Source: Flavobacteriales bacterium
Lineage (GTDB): Bacteria; Bacteroidota; Bacteroidia; NS11-12g; UBA955
Assembly: GCA_947459165.1 (NCBI GenBank)
Contig: CANHCW010000004.1
Coordinates: 1-39,343, forward strand
Direction: 5' to 3'
Length of the DNA stretch: 39,343 bases
The translations under genes and the position numbers were made by a program. This document shows positions 8,156 to 16,619 of this stretch, in pieces. Position 1 is the first letter of the stretch. The number at the start of each line of letters is the position of its first letter. Under the pieces are notes generated by a model, which saw nothing but the letters and a program-made list of their open reading frames with translations, was not told where the DNA came from and searched no databases.

Positions 8156-9597
8156 CCCTCCAGCTTTTTTCTGATTAAATCGTTGGTTTTTCTGGGATCC
8201 GCTTTGCCCTTGCTCAATTTCATCACCTCGCCAACAAACATTCCCAGCAAACCGCTTTTCCCATTTCTGTATTCCTCAACCTTTTCAGGAAACTTGGCAA
8301 TCACTTCGTCGGCAAACGCCTCAATCGCATCCTCGCCGGCATCTTGTGCAAGATTTAATTTTTTGATCAGCTCTTCTGGCGACAAAACCGGCGTTTTTAC
8401 CAGTTCCGGAAACAACTGCTGGGCTGCGGCACTGTGACTAATTATTCCTTTATCAATCAGCGCAATAATCTGAGCAATTTTTTCGGGTTGAAGCGGAAAA
8501 TCTTCAAGTTGAATGGCATTCTCGTTCAAATAACCCCTTACAACCACAGTAAGCCAATTCGCTGCCGCCTTAAAATTTCCGGTATACTTTACCAAATTTT
8601 CAAAATATAGGGCGGTGTGTTTGTCATCGGTGAGTACACCTGAATCGTATTCGGAAAGGCCATAAGTTTCAGTAAATCTGTTGTATAAAACTTCAGGCAA
8701 TTCGGGCATTAAATGCCTTACTGCTTCTATGTCTTTGTCAGTAAGCAGGAGAGGGGGCAGGTCGGGTTCGGGAAAATAGCGGTAATCGTTCACCAGTTCC
8801 TTTTTTCGCATACTAAAAGTACTGCCGCTAACGGCGTTGAATCCGCGAGTTTCGCCTTCTACCTTACCGCCGCCGAGCACAATTTCCGTTTGTCTAACAA
8901 TTTCATGGTCAATGGCTCGTTTTACATTGCTGATTGAGTTCATGTTTTTAACCTCCACCTTGGTGCCAAAATCTTTCGAACCCTTTGGGCGAATAGAAAT
9001 ATTGGCATCACAACGCAAACTGCCTTCCTCCATGTTGCCATCACAAATATCCAGGTAGCGCACCAGCCTTCTGATTTCAGTTACAAAAGCGTATGCCTCA
9101 TCTCCAGTTCTGATATCGGGTTCGGTGACCACTTCAATCAAAGGGGTGCCTGCCCGGTTATAATCAATGAGAGAATCGTTCAAATCCTGATCGTGCATAC
9201 TTTTACCGGTGTCCTCCTCCATGTGAATGCGAATGAGGCGAACTTTTCCGGGATTGCCTGTTTTGGGCTTGATATTCACAAAACCGCCTGTGCACAATGG
9301 AGTATCGAATTGCGTAATCTGATAACCTTTGGGCAAATCGGCATAGAAATAGTTTTTTCTTGAATAACGGTTTTCGCGGGTAATTTCACAATTCAAAGCA
9401 AGCCCCATTTTCATGGCCAGTTCAACTGCTTTGCGATTGTGGCGGGGAAGTGTTCCCGGATGTGCAAGACTAACCGGACTTACCTGCGTATTGGGCATGG
9501 CTCCATAAGCAGCGCTGTCGGAGGAAAAGGCCTTACTCGCTGTTGACAGCTGAATATGAATTTCAAGACCGATTACTGCTTCGAATTCTACACTCAT
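8152..9597 (-). CDS. gatB: Asp-tRNA(Asn)/Glu-tRNA(Gln) amidotransferase subunit B
   Basis: 'FEAVIGLEIHIQLSTASKAFS', 'HPGTLPRHNRKAVELAMKMGLALNCEI', 'YFYADLPKGYQITQFDTPLC', 'EEGSLRCDANISIRPKGS' are GatB signatures. Confidence 0.97.
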   Translation of the reverse strand: MSVEFEAVIGLEIHIQLSTASKAFSSDSAAYGAMPNTQVSPVSLAHPGTLPRHNRKAVELAMKMGLALNCEITRENRYSRKNYFYADLPKGYQITQFDTPLCTGGFVNIKPKTGNPGKVRLIRIHMEEDTGKSMHDQDLNDSLIDYNRAGTPLIEVVTEPDIRTGDEAYAFVTEIRRLVRYLDICDGNMEEGSLRCDANISIRPKGSKDFGTKVEVKNMNSISNVKRAIDHEIVRQTEIVLGGGKVEGETRGFNAVSGSTFSMRKKELVNDYRYFPEPDLPPLLLTDKDIEAVRHLMPELPEVLYNRFTETYGLSEYDSGVLTDDKHTALYFENLVKYTGNFKAAANWLTVVVRGYLNENAIQLEDFPLQPEKIAQIIALIDKGIISHSAAAQQLFPELVKTPVLSPEELIKKLNLAQDAGEDAIEAFADEVIAKFPEKVEEYRNGKSGLLGMFVGEVMKLSKGKADPRKTNDLIRKKLEG

Positions 9598-9664
9598 GGT
9601 TTCAATTTTCCGTAAACTGCAAATATAGTGGCAACAGACCTCAACTCATGCCCGAAAAAACAGG

Positions 9665-9691
9665 CAAAAGAAAAGCCCCGTTTCCGGGGCT
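9665..9691 (-). terminator. Rho-independent terminator downstream of tRNA-Gly
   Basis: AGCCCCG-TTTC-CGGGGCT stem-loop, followed on the minus strand by a T-rich tract. Confidence 0.7.
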
Positions 9692-9693
9692 CT

Positions 9694-9769
9694 TGGAGCG
9701 AGAAACGAGACTCGAACTCGCGACCCTCACCTTGGCAAGGTGATGCTCTACCAACTGAGCTATTCTCGC
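9694..9769 (-). tRNA. tRNA-Gly (anticodon GCC), CCA encoded
   Basis: Minus-strand GCGAGAATAGCTCAGTTGGTAGAGCATCACCTTGCCAAGGTGAGGGTCGCGAGTTCGAGTCTCGTTTCTCGCTCCA folds as a cloverleaf. Anticodon loop is TTGCCAA; T-arm contains GTTCGAGTC. Confidence 0.97.
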
Positions 9770-9849
9770 TTGTCGTATTCATTGTTTCCAACGAACACGG
9801 CTGCAAAATTAATGATTCGGCCTTGATTTACAAACCGAATCCTAAAAAA

Positions 9850-10243
9850 AATAGCAGTTCTGTAAGCCGGGTTCTGTAACTGCTTGAAAACTCAAACAGT
9901 TCCTTACCATTTATCTGGTCCCGATTTCACAACCGGGATCAATCAGCCTACCCTCCCAACCATTGCAGTTGCCCGCAAACCGGGGCGGGCAGCCCCGAAT
10001 GTTGGGTTTATTTGGCCTTTCAACCCGTAAGGTTTATCCCAATCCCGATTCACACCGGAACGAGTGGGCTCTTACCCCGCTTTTTCACCCTTATCCCGGC
10101 CAGGCCGAGACGGTATAGTTTCTGTGACACTTTCTGTGACAGGTAGCTTGCGCATCCTGCCCCTTCCTGTTAGGAAGTACGGCGCCCTGTGTTGCCCGGA
10201 CTTTCCTCCCCATATTTCAGAGGCGGTAAGGCGAACTGCTTCC
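9850..10243 (-). ncRNA. rnpB: RNase P RNA (bacterial type A)
   Basis: Minus strand contains GAGGAAAGTCCGGGCAACA near the 5' end, CACAGAAACTATACCG in the core and ACAGAACCCGGCTTAC near the 3' end. Terminal AGCAGTTC/GAACTGCT can form P1, followed by a T run. Ends are approximate. Confidence 0.95.
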
Positions 10244-10244
10244 G

Positions 10245-10277
10245 CAAAGTTACACCCACGGATACGGCATTACCAAA
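10245..10277 (-). promoter_or_regulatory. Bacteroidota-type promoter for rnpB
   Basis: Minus strand TTTG-N21-TAACTTTG (match to TTTG...TAnnTTTG) immediately upstream of the inferred rnpB 5' end. Confidence 0.6.
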
Positions 10278-10280
10278 ATA

Positions 10281-10312
10281 AAAAAGCCGACCCTTTTGAG
10301 GTCGGCTTTTTC
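10281..10312. terminator. Terminator between gldJ and rnpB
   Basis: AAAAAGCCGACC-CTTTTGA-GGTCGGCTTTTT symmetrical hairpin with flanking A and T tracts, just beyond the gldJ stop. Confidence 0.8.
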
Positions 10313-10325
10313 GGCAGATTGATGA

Positions 10326-11852
10326 TTATCTGCGTTTCTTAGTCTTTTTATCTATGCCGCTTGTAGGCAGATTGTTATATTTCTTTTTGCTGTTACCAAC
10401 AGGTGCACCAATGCGAATCATAGCACAACGGAAACCCAGGGTACTCAAATCCTGCTTCTCGTCAAGGTAACGACGGGTTCCGGGAGAGGCCCAGTAAACA
10501 CGGTCATTCCAGCTACCGCCTTTGATTACACGGGCTTTGTTGTTCACCATACTTGTAACTCCGTACTCGTAGGTCATTTCACCATTGTTGTAATTGTCTT
10601 CGTCTTTGAAACCAATGTTGTCAGCTTTGGTGTAGTTTCTGCGGTTTACATTGTCAGAAGCAGTTACATCTCTGAACTGCAGACGACCCAAACTGTCTTT
10701 TTCAGCATAGGCACCATTTTCATCCAGAACCAATGTTTTGTAAACATTACCGCGGAAGGGCATAAATGCATCCATGTCTTCCAAAGACAGAGGACGATAT
10801 ACATCCATGGTCCATTCACTCACATTGCCTGACATGTTGTACAAGCCATAAGCATTGGGCCAGTAGCTGTAAACAGGAGTAGTGATGAAACCGGCATCGT
10901 TAAGGGTACCGCCTGCTACACCACCATTGTCGCCTTTTGCACGCAATACATTCAAGCGAATTTTACCGCGATCTTTTTCTTTGCCTTCTTTGATGCGAAT
11001 GGTATAATCATCCCAAGCAAAAATGCGTTTCTGATCTATGTTTTCAAATTGGGTGTTGCCAATGTTTGCCTGAGCAGCAAATTCCCATTCCGCTTCTGTT
11101 GGCAAGCGGTAATCAGGCAATAAAATACCATCTTCCATTCTTACCTCGTAGCGTTTTTGATCTTTTTTGCTCTTCTTGCTATAATTCTTTAATGGCTTTT
11201 TGCCTTTTTGAATGAATGCGTACTGACCTGCGAGGTAGGTTCTGGTGTTAAAGTTGTTCGCATCCAAAGCATCGGTTTCAATTTTGTATTTGATGATGCC
11301 TTCGCGATCCAAGATCATTTCATTTACGCGGTCTGTTCTCCATGCGGCAAATTCAGCAGATTGTTGCCAGTTTACTCCAACCACGGGGTAATCCTTGTAG
11401 GCAGGGTGGCGGAAGTAGTACTCAACGAAAGGTTCGTTGTAACCCAATTTGCTTCTCCAGCAATTGGTATCAGGCAGTGCGCCTTTATAAACATCCGTGT
11501 TGTCGGGGAAAGTGCGCATCAGCCACTCTATGTATTCCTTGTAATGCAGGTTGCTTACTTCCGTTTCATCCATATAAAATGAATTTACGGTAACAGTGCG
11601 TTCCACATTGTTGTTGTCGAAACGAACATCATTTTCAGTGGAACCCATGTTGAAGGAACCACCTTCAACCAAAACCAAACCCGGTCCGGTTTCCTGTCCT
11701 TTGTACTTGGGGTTGGCAAATCCGCCCCACTTGGGGTTGTTGTAAGCCTGACCTGTCGTCCGACTTTTGTCTTTGTTTCCGCAGGATGCAAATACAATTG
11801 CAATGCTTGCAACGACAATCCAACTTTTGTTCGCAATCAGCTTCATTTTCAT
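10326..11852 (-). CDS. gldJ: GldJ-like gliding motility/T9SS lipoprotein (SUMF/formylglycine-generating enzyme fold)
   Basis: Lipoprotein signal (IAIVFASCGN), then QETGPGLVLVEGGSFNMGSTENDV, SFYMDETEVSN, YRLPTEAEWEFAA, MSGNVSEWTMDVYRP, KGGSWNDRVYWASPGTRRYLDE. It resembles GldJ more than GldK, and porU/porV lie nearby. Confidence 0.85.
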   Translation of the reverse strand: MKMKLIANKSWIVVASIAIVFASCGNKDKSRTTGQAYNNPKWGGFANPKYKGQETGPGLVLVEGGSFNMGSTENDVRFDNNNVERTVTVNSFYMDETEVSNLHYKEYIEWLMRTFPDNTDVYKGALPDTNCWRSKLGYNEPFVEYYFRHPAYKDYPVVGVNWQQSAEFAAWRTDRVNEMILDREGIIKYKIETDALDANNFNTRTYLAGQYAFIQKGKKPLKNYSKKSKKDQKRYEVRMEDGILLPDYRLPTEAEWEFAAQANIGNTQFENIDQKRIFAWDDYTIRIKEGKEKDRGKIRLNVLRAKGDNGGVAGGTLNDAGFITTPVYSYWPNAYGLYNMSGNVSEWTMDVYRPLSLEDMDAFMPFRGNVYKTLVLDENGAYAEKDSLGRLQFRDVTASDNVNRRNYTKADNIGFKDEDNYNNGEMTYEYGVTSMVNNKARVIKGGSWNDRVYWASPGTRRYLDEKQDLSTLGFRCAMIRIGAPVGNSKKKYNNLPTSGIDKKTKKRR

Positions 11853-11894
11853 TGGGTTTTGTTTCTATAACGCTTTTTATGGCAGTTTATTTGG

Positions 11895-11924
11895 CAAATG
11901 TAATCAATTTTTATTTTAAACAAA
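11895..11924 (-). promoter_or_regulatory. Bacteroidota-type promoter for gldJ
   Basis: Minus strand TTTG-N18-TACATTTG about 45 bp upstream of the gldJ ATG. Confidence 0.5.
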
Positions 11925-11964
11925 ATAAAAAAGGCCTCTACTTTGTGGTGTGAGGCTTTTTTTT
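11925..11964 (-). terminator. Terminator downstream of porP-like gene
   Basis: GCCTC...GAGGC stem flanked by A and T tracts (aaaaaaggcctc...gaggctttttttt) between the porP-like gene and gldJ. Confidence 0.6.
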
Positions 11965-11986
11965 ATTGAGAATTCTCTGTTAATGT

Positions 11987-13015
11987 TTAAAATTCAGGAC
12001 AGCGAAGCGGTTTGAATGGTTTTAAGCCGGGAGGAACACACCAGTCAATGGTTGCACTTACTTCGTGGCTCGAAGGGATGGCGCTTCTTCCGTCACTTAC
12101 TGTGAAGTCGTAACTGTAGCCAAATTTAAATCTGTTCTTTCTGAAGCCAATCAGCATCATAATCGCATCGGAATTTTTATAATTTCCGAAGGTTTGACGG
12201 AACCACAAACCACTCACCAAAGGTCCTTTATTGGCGTAGAAACCAATATTCAACTGCGAGAAATTTCTCTGCATCATAAACAATGCATTGGGACTGAAAG
12301 TGGCTGCGTCATCCTGACGGAAACGCGATTTGGTTAATGGAATGACTGCTCCGGTGTGCACTGTATAACGGCGGGGTAAAACTTCGTTGGGGTTTTTGTA
12401 GAAACTCCAGTTGGGCTCAATGATATTGTGAGCCGCTACTCCAATGTAAAATTTCGAAGTGTACATAATCCAGCCGGCATTGAAGTTGGGATAACCAATG
12501 CTTTGTGATGGGGTTTGTTCAGCCGTAGGATTTACGAAACCCTGCGTTGGTACAATTTGATCGGCAAATTTCAATCTGTTAAAGTTGATACTCTTGAATG
12601 AATACGCACCCTGCAAACCGAATCGCATGAACAACTTGCCCCTGTTCAATGGCAACAAATAAGAATATACACCGCTTACGGTGGTGGTTGTCAGCAATCC
12701 TGAACCGGCCACATCATGAAATACCATGGCGCCCAATCCTCCGCCAACACTGGGAATATGCTGATCCCACGAAGCGGCGAATGAACGGAAAGTTCCGGGA
12801 AGACCGGGCCATTGGTTGCGGTAATTCAACGCCACGCGACCTGCAGCGCCGTAACTGCATACAGCAGAGCCAGCAAGGGCCGGGTTGGTGTAAACCGGAG
12901 CAGCATAAAACTGGGTGAGCTCAGGATCCTGAGCACCGGCATAGGCTGACATCAGCAGGCCTGCGATTGCCAATCCTGTTTTTTTCAATCCTTTGTGCAT
13001 ATTCAACTTTGACAA
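11987..13015 (-). CDS. PorP/SprF family type IX secretion system membrane protein
   Basis: Signal peptide, then 'QDPELTQFYAAPVYTNPALAGSAVCSYGAAGRVALNYRNQWPGLPGTFRSFAASWDQHIP' and a beta-barrel C-terminus typical of PorP/SprF. Confidence 0.92.
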   Translation of the reverse strand: MSKLNMHKGLKKTGLAIAGLLMSAYAGAQDPELTQFYAAPVYTNPALAGSAVCSYGAAGRVALNYRNQWPGLPGTFRSFAASWDQHIPSVGGGLGAMVFHDVAGSGLLTTTTVSGVYSYLLPLNRGKLFMRFGLQGAYSFKSINFNRLKFADQIVPTQGFVNPTAEQTPSQSIGYPNFNAGWIMYTSKFYIGVAAHNIIEPNWSFYKNPNEVLPRRYTVHTGAVIPLTKSRFRQDDAATFSPNALFMMQRNFSQLNIGFYANKGPLVSGLWFRQTFGNYKNSDAIMMLIGFRKNRFKFGYSYDFTVSDGRSAIPSSHEVSATIDWCVPPGLKPFKPLRCPEF

Positions 13016-13052
13016 AATTAATGCTTAAAACGTTTTCTCCAAGCAAATATTT

Positions 13053-13070
13053 TTTTAGGTTGACCTAAAA
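13053..13070. promoter_or_regulatory. Perfect 8-bp-arm palindrome in the porP/porU divergent intergenic region
   Basis: TTTTAGGT-TG-ACCTAAAA. Confidence 0.45.
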
Positions 13071-13131
13071 TTGACATTGATGTTGAAAACAATGTGCAAT
13101 ATTAAAGGATATTTGCCGTTACTTTCACTTT

Positions 13132-16100
13132 ATGTTTTATTACCCGAAAAGATTCACTTTGCAATTGCTCGCTATTTTGTTCATGAACCTAATTCATGCA
13201 CAGGCGCCGGATTTGAGTTCGGGTAATTGGTTGCGGGTAAGGGTAAGCGAAGATGGGTTGTACAAAATGACCGGAACAGATCTGAAAAATGCCGGCTTGC
13301 AAACCGCAGGAAAAGATCCTCTAAAACTGGCCGTATTTACCCATCAGGGCAGAATGTTGTCTGAAACCAATGTGTCGGATTTGCACGGAACCGCAGAATT
13401 GCCTGTTTTTGTTCAGGGTGAAAATGACGGGGAACTGAATGACAACGATTTTTTGTTGTTTTATGCGGAATCACCGCACAAATGGAATTTTGATGGCCGC
13501 ACCTGGAGGCATAAAATGAATTTTTACGCCGATTACACTTATTTGTACATTGGCTTTAAAAATTCAGGTGCAAAAAGAATAACAACAAAACCAGCGGAAA
13601 CTTTTTCGCCAAATGTTATCATTGACAATACAGAAATACTCTCTCTATACGAGAAGGATCTGGAAAATCCCAACCACATGGGCAGAACCTGGCTGGGTGA
13701 AAAACTGGGAAATGAGTCTCTATCCCGTTCTCTGGCTGTTAAATGGTCCATGTTCGACCCTGGAAAAGTCGATACGGCAACAGTAAGGATTTCTATTGCA
13801 GGCGGCCTGATCGATGCATCAGGCAGTGTGAACTACATATTGAATGGAGTAGGTGGCAGCATCAATTTCATTCCGGTGAATACCGAGTATTTTGAATTTG
13901 AACAACAGGAACGAGAACTCAGGGTTCCCGTAACCGACGGTTTGCTCTCAGCCCAGATTTCTTTGAACAGACCCAATACAAAAAGTGCCGCATGGCTCGA
14001 TTATATCGAAGTCGTAAGTAACATGAAACTGACTTACTCCGGAAAACCCATATTGATAAGAAATACTGCTCTGCAAAGCAAGAAGCGCTTCGGATTGAGA
14101 ATTGATGGCTCATCAATAAAGGTATGGAATGTTTCAGATGCCATGAACCCGGTTGAATTGCCAACAGAACTGCAGTCCGGAGTTAATTTGTGCCGAATCG
14201 ATTCAAATGACAACAAAAAAACCTTCATTGTTTTCGATTCGAAAGATGCCCTGAAACCCGAATCGCTGGGAATCATCAATTCTCCCGATTTGCTGGCCGA
14301 TGCATCTGCTGACCTTTTGATTATAACACCTGCTGCATTTAAACCTGCCGCTGAAAAGCTGGCAGAACTGAGGTCCAAAGATCAGAATTACAAAGTTCAG
14401 GTGGCGGAAGTACAGCATATTTACAATCAGTTCAGCACTTCGCAACAGGATGTGGTTGCCATTCGTGATTATATACGCAGTTTCCACAAACTTTCACAGT
14501 CTACCACGAATCCCCTAAAGTTTGTATTGCTAATGGGTGCAGCCAGTTACGACATGAAAGACCGAATTCCTGGCAATACGAATTTCGTTCCTATCTACGA
14601 ACTGGATGTTCCCAATAAAGCGGCAACTTTTAGTCTTGATGATTTTTACGGCTATCTCGATTTGAATTCAGGAAATCCTGAAGCAGGTTTCAGCAAACTC
14701 ACTGTTTCGGTGGGAAGAATTCCCTGCAGAACCCTGAACGAAGCGCTGGGAATGGTTAAAAAGCTGGAGAGGTATGATTCACCGCAAAGTTTGGGCGATT
14801 GGAGAACCAACCTTGCATTCGTCAGCGACGATGTGGATCTTTCATACGAGACCATTTTCACCTCGGAAAGCGAAAAGTATGCTCGTTTCATCGACACAAC
14901 CCAGAAATACATTTTCGTTCAGAAGTTGTTCAGCGATGCTTTCAAACAGGTGTCAACAGGAAATACCGAAAAGTATCCCGATGTAAACGATGCCATCAAC
15001 CGCAATGTCAACAATGGTTGTTTGTTTATGAATTACCAGGGGCATGGCGGACCTGTGGGGTGGGCCCAGGAGGCCATCCTGGATTTACCTATGATTCGCG
15101 GCTGGCGAAATACCTGGAGAATGCCGGTGCTGTTCACCGCAACCTGCGAGTTTAGTTTGTACGACGATCCCAGAGAGCAAAGTGCCGGAGAAATCGCCCT
15201 GCTTAATCCTGAAGGTGGTCCGATTGCGCTGATGTCCACCACCCGCCTTGTTTTTGTATCGGGGAACATGGCTATCAACAACGATTTCTGGACCAATTAC
15301 GGTTTTCCCCGCTCCAATGAGGCCATTCCAACACTGGGAGACTTGTTTAAGAAAATGAAAAACAGGCCGGGAGTAACCTCGGAAGACAACAAGTTCGCCC
15401 TGCTCGGAGATCCTTCCATGCCATTGGCTTTTCCTAAACACAGCGTAGTGGTGGATTCAATAAACGGAAAAGCATCCAATAGTTTTAGTGATACCCTGAA
15501 AGCGTTCAGTGTTGTAAAAATAAAGGGCCACATTGAGGAAAGATTGAAGGGTAAATTCAACACTTTTAACGGCAACCTTTGGGTTAAGGTGTTTGATAAG
15601 GCCATTACCCGAAGTACCCTGGTGAATGATAAGGTAGGAGCCCCCATACCTTACAAAGACCAAAGCAGTGCCATTTATAAAGGTGTGGTTTCAGTTAAAA
15701 ATGGGGACTTCGAAGTGATTTTTGCCATCCCCAAAGACATTGCCTACAATGTTGATTTTGGCAAAATTGGGTTTTATGCCCACAACGGCGTTACCGATGC
15801 CGCCGGAGGAGTAAGGGTGAAAATAGGAGGGAGTGAAACGGTTTTCAATCCCGACAATCAGGGCCCCGAAATCAATGCCTATATGAACGACACCACCTTC
15901 GTAAACGGAGGTCAAATTCAACCCAATGGAGTGCTGCTGGCCCGCGTGTTTGATTTGAATGGTTTGAATGCCACCGGCTCGGGTATTGGGCGCGACATGA
16001 TTGCAATACTGGATGAAGGAACTGAAAACGAACAATACTTGATACTGAATGAATTTTTTAGTTACGACTTGAATTCTTTCACCCGAGGAAGCATTAAAAT

Positions 16101-16506
16101 GCCGGTAAATAATCTTAGCCCGGGTTCTCACAGCCTTAAAATCAGGGTTTGGGATATTTACAACAATTCCGGCGAGGCCACCCTCCAATTCACGGTCGGA
16201 GAGTCGTTCGAAGTTTCATCTCATTTTCCATTCCCCAATCCATACCGCGATGAATTGAACATTTCCTTTACACACAACATGCCCGGTGCTGATCTGAAGG
16301 CCACTCTTGTTCTCAGCGATGCATCGGGAAGAAGGTTTTATAGCAGGGAGAGTGAGCTAAACAATGTAAGCGCAACGGAAAACAGGCTGTCTTGGTCAGC
16401 GGGTGCGGGCGGTGCAACTATGCCAGCCGGTATCTACATTTACACGGTTGAATTGAGAGCCGGCAATAAAAAAACTGCCTTTTCGGGCAGACTGATAAAA
16501 TATTAA
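13132..16506 (+). CDS. porU: T9SS sortase PorU (C25 gingipain-like cysteine protease)
   Basis: 'CLFMNYQGHGGPVGWAQE' (His) and 'PVLFTATCEFSLYDDP' (Cys) of the C25 family. Long N-terminal beta domains and a C-terminal FPNPY...GIYIYTVEL sorting-like domain. Confidence 0.93.
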   Translation: MFYYPKRFTLQLLAILFMNLIHAQAPDLSSGNWLRVRVSEDGLYKMTGTDLKNAGLQTAGKDPLKLAVFTHQGRMLSETNVSDLHGTAELPVFVQGENDGELNDNDFLLFYAESPHKWNFDGRTWRHKMNFYADYTYLYIGFKNSGAKRITTKPAETFSPNVIIDNTEILSLYEKDLENPNHMGRTWLGEKLGNESLSRSLAVKWSMFDPGKVDTATVRISIAGGLIDASGSVNYILNGVGGSINFIPVNTEYFEFEQQERELRVPVTDGLLSAQISLNRPNTKSAAWLDYIEVVSNMKLTYSGKPILIRNTALQSKKRFGLRIDGSSIKVWNVSDAMNPVELPTELQSGVNLCRIDSNDNKKTFIVFDSKDALKPESLGIINSPDLLADASADLLIITPAAFKPAAEKLAELRSKDQNYKVQVAEVQHIYNQFSTSQQDVVAIRDYIRSFHKLSQSTTNPLKFVLLMGAASYDMKDRIPGNTNFVPIYELDVPNKAATFSLDDFYGYLDLNSGNPEAGFSKLTVSVGRIPCRTLNEALGMVKKLERYDSPQSLGDWRTNLAFVSDDVDLSYETIFTSESEKYARFIDTTQKYIFVQKLFSDAFKQVSTGNTEKYPDVNDAINRNVNNGCLFMNYQGHGGPVGWAQEAILDLPMIRGWRNTWRMPVLFTATCEFSLYDDPREQSAGEIALLNPEGGPIALMSTTRLVFVSGNMAINNDFWTNYGFPRSNEAIPTLGDLFKKMKNRPGVTSEDNKFALLGDPSMPLAFPKHSVVVDSINGKASNSFSDTLKAFSVVKIKGHIEERLKGKFNTFNGNLWVKVFDKAITRSTLVNDKVGAPIPYKDQSSAIYKGVVSVKNGDFEVIFAIPKDIAYNVDFGKIGFYAHNGVTDAAGGVRVKIGGSETVFNPDNQGPEINAYMNDTTFVNGGQIQPNGVLLARVFDLNGLNATGSGIGRDMIAILDEGTENEQYLILNEFFSYDLNSFTRGSIKMPVNNLSPGSHSLKIRVWDIYNNSGEATLQFTVGESFEVSSHFPFPNPYRDELNISFTHNMPGADLKATLVLSDASGRRFYSRESELNNVSATENRLSWSAGAGGATMPAGIYIYTVELRAGNKKTAFSGRLIKY

Positions 16507-16598
16507 TGAAAGCAGACAATAAAAGAAAAGAAGACGGCGTTTTATGCCCGTTATTAAATGAAATGACCAAATTAGCATTGAGTTCCGATACAAAATCC

Positions 16599-16606
16599 TA
16601 TTTTTG
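16599..16606 (+). promoter_or_regulatory. Putative -7 element of a porV promoter
   Basis: TATTTTTG matches TAnnTTTG, 13 bp upstream of the PorV signal-peptide ATG. The -33 element is weak. Confidence 0.4.
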
Positions 16607-16619
16607 CCGTAAATCCGTT

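Noticed and set aside
10119-10143. Direct repeat TTTCTGTGACA(C)TTTCTGTGACA
   Set aside because: Falls inside the conserved RNase P RNA core; explained by rnpB rather than a separate repeat element.
10064-10342. 92-aa plus-strand ORF
   Set aside because: Lies antisense across rnpB and the gldJ terminator; not coding.
10326-11852. Calling the SUMF-type lipoprotein gldK in a broken gldKLMN operon
   Set aside because: N-terminal sequence (QETGPGLV.VEGG.F.MG, ALPDT..W...LGYNE, HPAY..YPVVGV.W) and proximity to porU/porV fit GldJ better, so the absence of gldLMN is expected.
15691-16188. 165-aa minus-strand ORF and other long antisense ORFs in porU
   Set aside because: Antisense shadow ORFs of a confidently assigned coding gene, with no recognisable motifs.
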